Below are positions 8,208-17,216 of a stretch of DNA of 64,000 bases, piece after piece. Source of the DNA: Palsa-360 sp963710315 (GTDB lineage: Bacteria > Acidobacteriota > Terriglobia > Acidiferrales > UBA7541). How positions within the stretch are numbered: the first letter of the stretch is position 1; the number at the start of each line of letters is the position of its first letter. The translations under genes were made by a program, and so were the position numbers. The notes below the pieces were generated by a model, which saw only the letters and a list, made by a program, of their open reading frames with translations, did no database searches and had not been told where the DNA came from. Location: contig CAVPZW010000008.1 in NCBI GenBank assembly GCA_963710315.1, positions 496,001 through 560,000 of the forward strand, in the 5' to 3' direction.

Positions 8208-9860
8208 TTATTCCGGCTTTGCATATAACTGCTCAATCTCAGTTGCAAAGCGCGCGGCGATTACGTCTCGCCGCAATTTTCCGTTGGCCGTGAGCAAGCC
8301 ATTTTCGATCGTAAACAATTCCTGCGACAAGTGATATCTGCGAATCTTGCGGTAGTGAGGCAGCGACACGTTGATCCGCTCCAGTTGCGAATCGATTTCC
8401 GGGCCCGCCGCCGCGCCCGTGACGATGGCTGCAAGGAAGCTGCGGCCGTTCCCCACGAGCATCACGTGCTGCGCGCCGGGAATCGCGCGGAACAACTCTT
8501 CCTCGATCGGCTCCGGCGCAATGTTGTGCCCGGAATTGAGGATGATCAGATTTTTCAGCCGCCCGGTGATGCGCCAATTTCCCTGCGCGTCCACGTCGCC
8601 CTGATCGCCCGTGTGAAACCACCCGTCGCGCAGCACAGCCGCCGTTTGCTCAGGGCGGCGCCAGTAGCCGGGGAAAATATTTAGGCCGCGGACGATAATT
8701 TCGCCGCTCTCTTCAATTTTCATTTCGATGCCCGGGATGGCTGGGCCCACTCGACCCGGCTCGACGCGCTGCGGATCGTCCATGGTGCAAATGGCCGTGG
8801 TTTCCGTGAGGCCGTACACCTGAAGCACGCGAATCCCCAGCATCATGAAAAAAAGCTGCGTCTCGCGCGCCAGCGGAGCGGAGCCGCAAATCAGTGCGCG
8901 AAGGTTGGGTCCCATGCGTTTGCGAATGGACGGAAAAATCAACAGTCCCGCAAGTCCCAGCCAGAAAAAATCCCACGCGTGCGGAGCCTTGGCGTCAAGC
9001 CGCAGCCATGCCGCGTTGGCATTCCCAAAAATCCTGGCAATCGCGCCGCCGCGCTTGCGAATGTTGTCTCCCACGCCAGTGCGAATGCGCTCCAGCAGCG
9101 CGGGCACATTCAAAAAATAATCCGGCGCAGCGGCGCGAATTTCGTCCGCGAGCTTGGTAAGGTCCATGGACATGGTGAGCACGCTGGTGCGCGACAGGCA
9201 CGACAGCAGCAAGATCCACGAGCCCGCAAAACAGAACGGCAAGTAATGAAACACACGGTCCGGCGTATTGCGCGGCCCCGTCAGGGCGTCCAGGCGCGAT
9301 TTGGTGCAGGAGAGCATGTGATCGAGATTGCCAACCGTAAGCATCACGCCCTTGGCTTCGCCGGAAGTTCCCGAGGTGTACAAAATGGCCACCGTGTCCT
9401 GCGGAGAAAGCGCGGCGGGCGGAAGAGGAGCACTCGTTGCGGATGGCGCGGCGGAGCTGAAAATCTCGTCGAACAGAACAAATCGCGGAGCTTCCGGCCA
9501 CTCCGCTGCGATCGCATCGCGAAGCCCTGCATCGCCGCAACAAATAAGGCCGGGCTCTGCGTCGCGCAGCATGGCCGCTAATTCTCCTGCGGCCTGGCGA
9601 GCGTACATCGGAACGGCGATCAACCCTTCCGCAATAATTGCAAGGTCCAGCGCGGCCCAGCGAATCCCGTTGGGAGCGACCAGCGCGCAGCGATCTCCCT
9701 TGGCAAGCCCGGAAGCGCGCAAGAAGGCGCTAGCCATGGCGATTTGACTCAGCAGTTCCGAACCCGTCGCCGTGCGATCGCCGCCCGCGTGCGCCTCGGC
9801 CAACACCACACGGCCGGCAGCGCCCTGCAATCGCTCGAAAATATTTTCCAGGAAATTCAC
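8208..9860 (-). CDS. AMP-forming acyl-CoA/acyl-ACP ligase (ligase 2)
   Basis: A 550-residue ANL enzyme, clearly distinct from ligase 1. The P-loop YTSGTSGEAKG (161-171) is canonical; YGLTETT, HTGDQG and the C-terminal NGKLRRD with the catalytic lysine near 528 complete the set. A hydrophobic stretch (WDFFWLGLAGLLIF) in the middle suggests membrane association, as in long-chain FadD-like enzymes. Two ligases plus one carrier in one cluster suggest two different acyl inputs or two acceptors (CoA and ACP). It follows the pyruvyl-transferase-family gene after a 147-base gap with palindromic repeats. Confidence 0.87.
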   Translation of the reverse strand: MNFLENIFERLQGAAGRVVLAEAHAGGDRTATGSELLSQIAMASAFLRASGLAKGDRCALVAPNGIRWAALDLAIIAEGLIAVPMYARQAAGELAAMLRDAEPGLICCGDAGLRDAIAAEWPEAPRFVLFDEIFSSAAPSATSAPLPPAALSPQDTVAILYTSGTSGEAKGVMLTVGNLDHMLSCTKSRLDALTGPRNTPDRVFHYLPFCFAGSWILLLSCLSRTSVLTMSMDLTKLADEIRAAAPDYFLNVPALLERIRTGVGDNIRKRGGAIARIFGNANAAWLRLDAKAPHAWDFFWLGLAGLLIFPSIRKRMGPNLRALICGSAPLARETQLFFMMLGIRVLQVYGLTETTAICTMDDPQRVEPGRVGPAIPGIEMKIEESGEIIVRGLNIFPGYWRRPEQTAAVLRDGWFHTGDQGDVDAQGNWRITGRLKNLIILNSGHNIAPEPIEEELFRAIPGAQHVMLVGNGRSFLAAIVTGAAAGPEIDSQLERINVSLPHYRKIRRYHLSQELFTIENGLLTANGKLRRDVIAARFATEIEQLYAKPE

Positions 9861-9870
9861 GATGTTTTAA

Positions 9871-9986
9871 GTGGCATAGGCTTCAGCCTGTGGATTTTTG
9901 GCTCGGACAAGATCAATCTCTGTAGCGCACGCCTTTAGGCGGGCATTGCATGTTCGCACAGATGCCCGCCTGAAGGCGTGCGCTAC
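9871..9986. repeat. Composite palindromic repeat: GGCTTCAGCC half-site plus 25-bp inverted repeat
   Basis: Two elements are side by side. Bases 9871-9893 match 61184-61206 exactly (core ATAGGCTTCAGCCTGTGG), 51 kb away. Bases 9922-9946 and 9962-9986 form an inverted repeat of 25 bases with one mismatch, built on GCCCGCCT/AGGCGGGC. Together they fill the gap between the pyruvyl-transferase-family gene and acyl ligase 2. Confidence 0.85.
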
Positions 9987-10007
9987 AAAAACCTCCACGA
10001 TCCCAAT

Positions 10008-11444
10008 CTAGTCTCCAGCAGCGGCCGCAGTTGCACTTTCGTAGCGATCCAGCAGCCCCGCAAGATTCGGGCTGAGCGGCGGCAAATATTCTTCCCATCC
10101 GCGCACGCCGGAGTGCGTGGGAAATTCCGGATAGCGCTCTTGCACGGCGCGTTCCAGATACATGCCCATGCGCGCCATGGTCTTCAAGTTGCGCACCACG
10201 CAACGGCCAATCCCTTGTCGAATGTTTTCAGCATCGTTCGCCAGAGTTTCCATTACCGTGAGAAGCTTTGCCTCAAGGTCGGGATCGTCCACCGTGAGCA
10301 GCAGATTGTCGTGCCCGCGGTCGCGCAACAAATTGCGAATGCGTTCGTCCATCGTGATCCCAGCCGAGGGCACAAGCCCGGGCATGGACGTCACCATAGC
10401 GTGATAACGGGAAGAGACGATCATGCTTGAACTGCGTAATATACTGACCAGTTCATACATGTCGTGCGCGTCGGAAGTAAAAACCGGAACACCGCCCAGT
10501 TGCGGCGCGAGCGCGTGGCAAGCCCTTGCGTCCAAGCGCTCCATCGCCACCAATACCGGAAACACATTTCTCTTGGCGCGAAACGCCTTCACGGCTCCCG
10601 CGATGGACGAAAGATATTTGGCGTACGCGGCATCCACGGCAGGGCCGGCGTTGTGGAAATAGACGGAGCTATAATGGCTCTCCTTGTACGCGCCAAAAAG
10701 ATTCCGCGCAAACCATTTTGCGAGCGAAGGTGTTACTGGCCACCAGAAAGGATTGATGGGGCACAAAGCCAGAACCGGAGTTTGTCCATCCCAGCCCGCG
10801 TCCGAAAGGGCCTTGCGGCCATAATCGGCGGGATGCGGCTCGAACGTCCAGGCCGTATCGGTCCCAAGTTCCGTTGGGATGCCAAGCTTACTCAAGATTC
10901 TCTGCGATTCCTCGTTGCGCGTGATGATCAGTGAGCGCCGGCAGTAGTGCGCGCACATCTTTTCGAGCATGGGGTCCATGTCGCCGGCCTCGCCGCCATA
11001 GCCGATGGAAAGTTTATTTTCCGAGGAAGCGATTCCCAGCGCGCCGATAGCCATGGTGGAGAGCGCGTTGGCAAACTTGCTCTTGAACATGGAGCCTTCG
11101 CAGGTGATCACTCCGTGGTGCTTGCGCACTTCGTGAAATAGGAACGGCGGGAAGATCATGGGCAACTGTACTTGCGCGGTTCCCGCGAAGTAGCCGCGCG
11201 AGCGATTGGGGTCGAAGGTCATCACGCTCAACGCAACATTTTCTTCGCCAAGCACATGCCGAATCTGCCGCAGCATTTCCTCGACGCGAACATCCGAGCC
11301 CGTATTGCGCGTGCCGTTATATCCCGCAAAAAGGAGTTTCAGTTTCTCGCCCGGTTGCCAGGCGCTTCCCGCGCCAAATTTCCAAAGCGCGCTGGAGAGT
11401 TCGATGTACGAACTGGTCCAGGCCTCCAGGATGAAGTCCATCAT
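10008..11444 (-). CDS. Polysaccharide pyruvyl transferase family protein
   Basis: A 478-residue protein with the fold of the CsaB/PssM group. An N-terminal glycine-rich region (LLFAGYNGTRNTGSDV) and a C-terminal SSRYHAMVTSMPG block, with its family histidine, match the pattern of enzymes that form pyruvate ketals on sugars. The start is the ATG at 11444, overlapping the upstream SDR stop as ATGA; a longer frame back to 11576 would run 132 bases into the SDR gene. Family members with other chemistry exist, so pyruvylation is a family-based guess. Its place between lipid reductases and an acyl ligase is unusual and suggests a modified lipid head group or glycolipid. Confidence 0.8.
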   Translation of the reverse strand: MMDFILEAWTSSYIELSSALWKFGAGSAWQPGEKLKLLFAGYNGTRNTGSDVRVEEMLRQIRHVLGEENVALSVMTFDPNRSRGYFAGTAQVQLPMIFPPFLFHEVRKHHGVITCEGSMFKSKFANALSTMAIGALGIASSENKLSIGYGGEAGDMDPMLEKMCAHYCRRSLIITRNEESQRILSKLGIPTELGTDTAWTFEPHPADYGRKALSDAGWDGQTPVLALCPINPFWWPVTPSLAKWFARNLFGAYKESHYSSVYFHNAGPAVDAAYAKYLSSIAGAVKAFRAKRNVFPVLVAMERLDARACHALAPQLGGVPVFTSDAHDMYELVSILRSSSMIVSSRYHAMVTSMPGLVPSAGITMDERIRNLLRDRGHDNLLLTVDDPDLEAKLLTVMETLANDAENIRQGIGRCVVRNLKTMARMGMYLERAVQERYPEFPTHSGVRGWEEYLPPLSPNLAGLLDRYESATAAAAGD

Positions 11445-12619
11445 GGATGAGACCCTCGCGCGGACCCCGCGCCGGCCGCCGCCAAACTTTCCTGGCCCGA
11501 ACCGGCCGCCCCCGGCCATGGCCGATAAGGATAAGTGAAATGATGATCGCGGCTGAATCGCAATAGGGGATAGCAATACTTGGAAAAAGGTTCCGGCACG
11601 CGCCCCATTTCGGCGACCACGCGCGAATTGTCAAACACCGTGTCCCAGACAAGATAGGGCATGAACACTTTCAGCAGAGACGCGCTGCGGCCAATCGCGC
11701 CACGCGAATTTGAGAGCATATTTACGATGGAAGAAAAATTTCGTTCCAACCCCTGCCAGAATAGCGGCTGCATCTTTCCGGCGGATTCCGCCAGTGCGTG
11801 AGTCAGCTGGCCAAACGTTTCCGCGCGCGTGCCCGAGGAAAGGTGGTAGATCTCGTGTGCGGGATTCGCTTTTTGATGCAGCATGACGACGGATTCAGCC
11901 ACGTAGTCAACCGGCACGATATCGATGCGGTCGGTCGAGCGAAACGGCAGAAGCGGCAGGCCCGCCAGAAATACGAAGGCTCGCACCATGTCGAATTGCG
12001 TGGTTTCGGCGCGGCGGCTGTCGCCCAGCACGATGCTGGGACGAAACACGATCCTAGAAACATCCGGAAGCAGCTCGCGCACCATGTGCTCGCAGAATTT
12101 TTTGGTTCGCGCGTATGGGTCGTAGTCCGAGCGGTTCCAATCGATGGAAAGGTCTTCGGCCACCACTTCATGGCTGCGGTGGCCGGCAACGGCGACCGTG
12201 GAAACCTGGCTGAATCGCCGCAGCCCATGCGCGTCTTGCGCGCGGCGAGCGAGCTGCGCGACTTCCAGAGTGCCGCGCAAATTCACATTGAGGCAGGTTT
12301 TTTCAGATTTGCGGTTGAGCGACGCCGCGCAATGAATGATCGATTCGGTGGTGCCGATCAGTCGCGCGTAATCGGTGGCGCTCAATCCAAAATGCGCATC
12401 GGTAAGATCACCGCGAAAAATGGTGATGCGTGTTTGCAGTGCGTCGTGAAATCGGGGAAAGTCCAGATGCAATTGCAGCGCGTGCCACAGGCGTTCGTTG
12501 GCCTCCTGCTCGGTTTTCGCGCGCACCAAAAGATTTAAGCGGTCCGTGTGACGCTCCAGCAGTATGGAGGCCACGTGGGCGCCAATATATCCGGTGGAAC
12601 CGGTCAGAAAGATGGCCAT
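11441..12619 (-). CDS. NAD(P)-dependent SDR, thioester-reductase-like
   Basis: A 392-residue extended short-chain dehydrogenase. GSTGYIG (7-13) is the dinucleotide-binding motif, with active-site Y169 and K173 in YARTKK. The middle (HCAASLNRKSEK, RGTLEVAQLA, SQVSTVAVAG) follows the male-sterility/thioester-reductase branch, which reduces acyl thioesters to aldehydes or alcohols, rather than sugar epimerases. The last 25 residues are low-complexity Gly/Ala/Ser. It starts 3 bases after the stop of the fatty-acyl reductase fusion and overlaps the next gene by four bases, so the three are one transcription unit. Confidence 0.83.
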   Translation of the reverse strand: MAIFLTGSTGYIGAHVASILLERHTDRLNLLVRAKTEQEANERLWHALQLHLDFPRFHDALQTRITIFRGDLTDAHFGLSATDYARLIGTTESIIHCAASLNRKSEKTCLNVNLRGTLEVAQLARRAQDAHGLRRFSQVSTVAVAGHRSHEVVAEDLSIDWNRSDYDPYARTKKFCEHMVRELLPDVSRIVFRPSIVLGDSRRAETTQFDMVRAFVFLAGLPLLPFRSTDRIDIVPVDYVAESVVMLHQKANPAHEIYHLSSGTRAETFGQLTHALAESAGKMQPLFWQGLERNFSSIVNMLSNSRGAIGRSASLLKVFMPYLVWDTVFDNSRVVAEMGRVPEPFSKYCYPLLRFSRDHHFTYPYRPWPGAAGSGQESLAAAGAGSARGSHP

Positions 12620-12622
12620 GGA

Positions 12623-15064
12623 TTAGTTTTGAGTCCCCGCGCCCGATGCTGCGCCTGCGTGTGGAGCCTTTTCGGAATTTTCCGCCCCGCTGCCGGCATG
12701 CTGCAGAGAGAAAGCGCGGTGCGGACGCACTTCCATCGGGCGTCCTTCGATGAGCGGGTAAACCCACCGGCGCAATGCCGGCACATGAATGTTAATCCAA
12801 TAATCCCACCAGTCAATCGAGGAGGGATCGTAGCTAAACGCCGCACGTTCGTCTGCCGGAAGCGCGGCGGAAAGCAGCTGTACATTTTGAGATTCGAACA
12901 CCTGCTCATTGTGCAGAATGAAGGGTTCGTAAAGTTCGATCAGTTTCTCGACGCGAACTAGGTCGCGCTCCTGCCGGGCCAGCGGAGGCTTCTTCATCTG
13001 CAACGCTGAAGCAGCGCGATTAATGCCATGAACCACGGCCTTTTGCGCGGGCACGGAAAATTTTTCGTAGCGCGATTTGGAAACGGGAATAGTGTCGAAC
13101 TGCATTCTCATCCAGTTTTCAAGGCTTTGCTGCGAGCGGTAATGCTTGCGATGGGCAAGGCCAGTCAATTCGATGGAGCGCCCCATGTCGCACGGATTGC
13201 TGGCTGACGTGGCAAGCTGGTAGAGAGGCTCGTGGCGCCGCGCGATGATTGCCGCCGCGATCAAAGTCATTCCGCGGCACACCATGTCCACGGGAATCAT
13301 GTCCAGGCACTTGCGCTCGTTGGTCGGCAACTGCCGAAAATAGGTGCCCAGTAAATAGGATAGCGGCGCCGAAGTATTGATGCCCTCGTTCCAGCCGCGA
13401 AATGGCTGGTCGGTGGATGTTTCGACGATCGAGGGCCGCACGATGGCAATCGGCAGCCCTGCGCCGTGCCGCACGATCATGGATTCGGCCAGCGATTTGG
13501 AAAGCGTGTAGGTGTTGGGCCAGCCCAGCCGCCGCGCGCGCCGCGTTCCCGCGCGCGTCAGCCGATTGCGCAGCCAGCGCATGCGATTTTTGCGGATCAG
13601 ATTGTCCAGCTCGGGGCCCTCAGGTTCCTCGCTGCCGCGATGCTTTCCGAGCGCCTGCCGCCGAAGCGCCGCCGTAATCTCTGGGCTTTCCGCGCGCGCC
13701 TCGGCGTGCGCCACCACTTCCTGCAGGGAGTGCAACTCACGCTCAGCGTCGAAATCGGCGATGCCCAGGGGCGTGTAATTGGGCTGCACTTCCTCCACCA
13801 CTCGGCCGTCTTTCCCTCCTACAACGTAGCAGGTCGAAAGGTGCATCAGCCCGGCATGATCCGATTCTCGCAGGAACTCGATGAGATGAAGGACCGGCGC
13901 TACATTGCTTGCCAGGGCTTCGCGAAGGTCCGGATTGAAATCCGTCAGGCCGGAGCTGTTTACAACCAGGTCCAGTTCACGCGCCAGTTGCGCGCGCCTC
14001 TCCGGCGCAATCCCCAGGCCCGGCTCGCTGACGTCGCCTTCGATCACTTCAACGCGCTCGGAGACGAACTCCGCGAACCCGTCGCCATGCTGCTCCTGCA
14101 GCGGGTCAAACACCGGCGATTCCTCGAACAATTTCTCAAAGCGACGCTGCGAAGTGGTGGTGCGCTGGCGGCGGATCAGTAGATAGATTTTCCCGATTCG
14201 CGGAACTTCGCTCAGGATTTGCGCCAGCCATACTTTACCGATAAAGCCCGTTACGCCAATAAGAAGGATTTTCTTCCCTGCAAGAGTGTCGCGGACCGAT
14301 AGCGGTTCCGATTGTTTCTTTCCGCTGAATACGACCAGAGCGCGATGGTTCGGCGCTTTGGGGCGTTCGGCGGGCAGGATAGCCTTGGCAAGCTGCTCCG
14401 GGTGAGCCGTCATTCCGAGATTTTTTAGCAGCCGTTCGAAAGGCACACGACCATCGGCGCTGCGCTCGAAGGCGCGTGCGATTGGGCTGCGCGGCCGAAT
14501 CACAGGGTCAAGCAAGCGCCCAGTGGCAACCCCGCTGCGAAATTCGAGCCGGTTGGAAACGAGCCGCGAGACGCCGAGATATTGCGCGAGGGGCCGCATC
14601 ACGTGATCGAGGCCCTGGCTGACCAGCACCACGTTCTCCGCGCCTTTTTCCGCCACGCAGGCGCGCAGGCGCTCAACCCCTTCGGCCTTCAGCTGCTTTT
14701 TCAGAATGTATTCGAAATATTCCTCGCCCAGCGAATCCAGACGGTCGCGCGTAACTCCTGCCAAGAGAGTGTGCAGGACGCGAGTGGCAAACATGCGATT
14801 GCTGGCATACAGGAAAGGCCGGATGAGCGTCAGCGCCAGGGCTCCGCCGCGGCGAGCCCAGCGGCCCGCAAATGTGTGGGAATTCCAGGTGAAGTAGGCC
14901 ACCGGCCGCACGGCGCCGAGCGCAACGAGGCTGCCCTCCACGCGCCAGAAGGTCAGCGTGCGAAGGTCCGGCTGCGAGGGAGACGCGGAGATGCTCCCGT
15001 CAGCGTGGTGGCCGTTGGAATTGTTTTGGGCGCTCTGATTACTCAACGGTGAGTTCTGCTCCAA
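12623..15064 (-). CDS. Degenerate HAD domain fused to fatty acyl-CoA/ACP reductase
   Basis: An 813-residue two-part protein. Residues about 36-215 resemble a HAD-IB phosphatase, but the nucleophile motif DxDGT is replaced by WRVEGSL (40-46) and no late acidic motif is visible, so this half is probably catalytically dead. Residues about 262-650 are a fatty-acyl reductase domain with GVTGFIGK (270-277) and the Y519/K523 active-site pair (YTLSK). The remaining region resembles the FAR C-terminal sterile domain. It should reduce a long acyl thioester to an alcohol. It is the first gene of the minus-strand lipid run. HAD-FAR fusions exist in long-chain alcohol and wax pathways, but the dead phosphatase half is odd. 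Confidence 0.83.
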   Translation of the reverse strand: MEQNSPLSNQSAQNNSNGHHADGSISASPSQPDLRTLTFWRVEGSLVALGAVRPVAYFTWNSHTFAGRWARRGGALALTLIRPFLYASNRMFATRVLHTLLAGVTRDRLDSLGEEYFEYILKKQLKAEGVERLRACVAEKGAENVVLVSQGLDHVMRPLAQYLGVSRLVSNRLEFRSGVATGRLLDPVIRPRSPIARAFERSADGRVPFERLLKNLGMTAHPEQLAKAILPAERPKAPNHRALVVFSGKKQSEPLSVRDTLAGKKILLIGVTGFIGKVWLAQILSEVPRIGKIYLLIRRQRTTTSQRRFEKLFEESPVFDPLQEQHGDGFAEFVSERVEVIEGDVSEPGLGIAPERRAQLARELDLVVNSSGLTDFNPDLREALASNVAPVLHLIEFLRESDHAGLMHLSTCYVVGGKDGRVVEEVQPNYTPLGIADFDAERELHSLQEVVAHAEARAESPEITAALRRQALGKHRGSEEPEGPELDNLIRKNRMRWLRNRLTRAGTRRARRLGWPNTYTLSKSLAESMIVRHGAGLPIAIVRPSIVETSTDQPFRGWNEGINTSAPLSYLLGTYFRQLPTNERKCLDMIPVDMVCRGMTLIAAAIIARRHEPLYQLATSASNPCDMGRSIELTGLAHRKHYRSQQSLENWMRMQFDTIPVSKSRYEKFSVPAQKAVVHGINRAASALQMKKPPLARQERDLVRVEKLIELYEPFILHNEQVFESQNVQLLSAALPADERAAFSYDPSSIDWWDYWINIHVPALRRWVYPLIEGRPMEVRPHRAFSLQHAGSGAENSEKAPHAGAASGAGTQN

Positions 15065-15186
15065 TGATGTAAGGAAGAATCACCCAGTCTGGCCAGATTG
15101 AAGCTATCACTCCCGGCCCCTGAATCGCAAGGGCTTGCCGCAGTCTGATGCGAAAAGGAAACCGTCAGCTGACCCGTGTTCCGGGC

Positions 15187-15241
15187 ATTCACAAAGGATT
15201 CATATTCGATTCACATGCCTTTCAAGGTCCGATAAGTACAT
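15187..15241 (+). promoter_or_regulatory. Pho-box-like direct repeat array and -10 element
   Basis: ATTCA at 15187, 15198 and 15209, then TTTCA at 15220, are spaced exactly 11 bases apart; three of the four read ATTCAC/T. Direct repeats at 11-base spacing are the hallmark of PhoB/PhoP binding sites (GTTCACC-type units in some phyla). A weak -10-like TACATT (about 15236-15241) follows without a good -35, as usual for Pho-activated promoters. It lies 55 bases before the start codon of a secreted phosphodiesterase gene. Binding is inferred. Confidence 0.5.
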
Positions 15242-15295
15242 TGCAATCCCCCAAGGGGAGCAAAAATTGAAATTCATTATTCAAGGAGGATTATA

Positions 15296-17087
15296 ATGAC
15301 CAGCCAGTGGAAAGCAGGCGTTCTCGCAGGCGCTCTGTTCCTGTCGATGACGCCGAGTGGGTTCGCTGGACCCAAACCCGACCGAGACCATGACAAGATT
15401 CGCCACGTCTTGCTCATCAGTATCGATGGAATGCACGCCGTTGACTATGCTAACTGCGTCGCGTCCCAGACCTGCCCAAACCTCGCCGCTCTCGGTAATC
15501 ACGGCGTGAACTATACCCGTACTTCGACTTCCAGGCCGTCCGACTCGTTTCCCGGCCTACTGGCCTTGGTGACTGGCGGCACGCCGCGAACTGTGGGCGG
15601 ATTTTACGATGTCGCCTATGATCGCGTCCTGGCTCCGCCGAAGAAGACGACTGGTAATGGACTGCCCGGCGAAGATATGGGAAATCAATACCAATGCAAG
15701 GAAGGCCAGATCAACGGAACGCAGACCGAATATGAAGAAGGCGATGAAATCGACGAGACGAAGCTCAATGGTGGCTTCCCCGGGTACTCAACCACAGACG
15801 GTGGCATAAAATCGATCGACCCCGACAGGCTTGTGCGCGATCCATTCAACGGTTGCAATCCGGTGTACCCTTGGAATTTCATTCGCACCAACACTATTTA
15901 CGGCGTAGCTCACAAAGCGGGCATGTATACCGCCTGGTCTGACAAACACGCTGTCTACGCACTGGTCTCCGGCCCTACGGGAACCGCTCTGCCCAGCAAC
16001 GTGGATGATTATTACTCCCCTGAAGTTAACTCCAACCAAATCGTTCTGCCAGGGATTAAGACTGCTGCGCCTGCCGGCAAATCTTTTGATTGCGGCAAGC
16101 TCGTTCCGAATGGCGGTGACTGGACCACCGATTTCGATGCCATCAAGTGCTATGACCAGTTGAAAGTCAACGCGGTGGTCAATTGGATCAATGGCAAGAC
16201 GCACCTCGGTGCAAGCAATGCACCAGTCCCAGCGATCTTCGGAATGAACTTCCAGGCAGTGAGCGTTGGAGAGAAACTGATATCGCCTGCATCGGCAACC
16301 AGAACCGACTCAAACTCGGGTGGTTACGAGGATGCTGCGGGTACTCCCCGACCCTATATGCTGGGCGAGATCGAATTCGTGGACGCGGCAATCGGACAGA
16401 TGGTTGCGGCGCTCGATGCCAATGGTCTCCTCAATTCGACTGCCATTATCGTCACCGCAAAACACGGCCAGTCGCCGATCGACCCGAACCGCTTCTTTCC
16501 CATTCCCGGGGAAATCGGGAACCAATGGCCAGCCACCCTCCGCGATCATTAGCTCCTTGATCCCGGCGGTTTACAACGACCCCAACAACGGACTGGGAAT
16601 CGCCGAGGACGACATTTCTCAACTGTGGCTAACCGATTCAAGCACTACCGGGGCGGCGGTTACGGCCTTGGAAGCTGCCGGGACTACCATCGGACTTGGC
16701 CAGATTTACTATGGTGGCTCACTCACGACTCTCTTCAACGCTCCAGGTGTGCCTGATAATCCGGGACCCTGCTGCGAGCTTCGCAAGGGAGGCGATCCTC
16801 GGACGCCGGACATCATCGTGATTCCAAACGTCGGCGTGGTTTATACCGGGAACCTGAAGAAACAATCCGAACATGGTGGCTACGCTTGGGACGATACCAA
16901 CGTGATGTTGCTGGTCTCGAACCCCAGCCTTGAACACAAGACTGTTCACAGCTTTGTGGAAACCATGCAAGTGGCTCCCACAATCCTTCAGATTCTGGGC
17001 CTCGACCCGAATGATCTTGACGCGGTCAGGAAAGAAGGCACGCCGGTTCTTCCGGATCTGGAATTCGGCGGAGAGCGTGGTCGCTAG
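15296..17087 (+). pseudogene. Secreted alkaline-phosphatase-superfamily phosphodiesterase, split by a frameshift
   Basis: Two overlapping frames together make one type I phosphodiesterase/nucleotide-pyrophosphatase-like protein of about 590 residues. The first (15296-16552) has a signal peptide, the metal site VLLISIDGMH, the nucleophile region TSRPSDSFPG and TAKHGQSPID; the second (continuing to 17087) carries SEHGGYAWDD, the late metal site. The frame changes between about 16515 and 16550. AAGGAGG at 15282 supports the start. All catalytic blocks survive, so this is either an assembly indel or a recent mutation. The enzyme would cleave phosphoesters outside the cytoplasm, consistent with the Pho-like repeats upstream. 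Confidence 0.8.
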
Positions 17088-17121
17088 CAAATAAGCATAC
17101 CCGTCTAATCGGCGGATTCAC

Positions 17122-17165
17122 GGGGGAGCGCTTCTCGATTCCGGGGGCGCTCCCCCTTTTGTTTT
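17122..17165 (+). terminator. Intrinsic terminator of the phosphodiesterase gene
   Basis: GGGGGAGCGC (17122-17131) pairs perfectly with GCGCTCCCCC (17147-17156) around a 15-base loop and is followed by TTTTGTTTT. This is a textbook strong terminator 34 bases after the stop. It also lies close to the 3' end of convergent leuB. Confidence 0.88.
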
Positions 17166-17216
17166 GGTTAAGATCAGGTGATCCAAAGGATGAAGATTGA
17201 GTTCCGAGACATTCGG

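Noticed and set aside
8979..9581. A 200-codon plus-strand frame inside acyl ligase 2
   Set aside because: Basic, low-information protein opposite an ANL enzyme with complete motifs.
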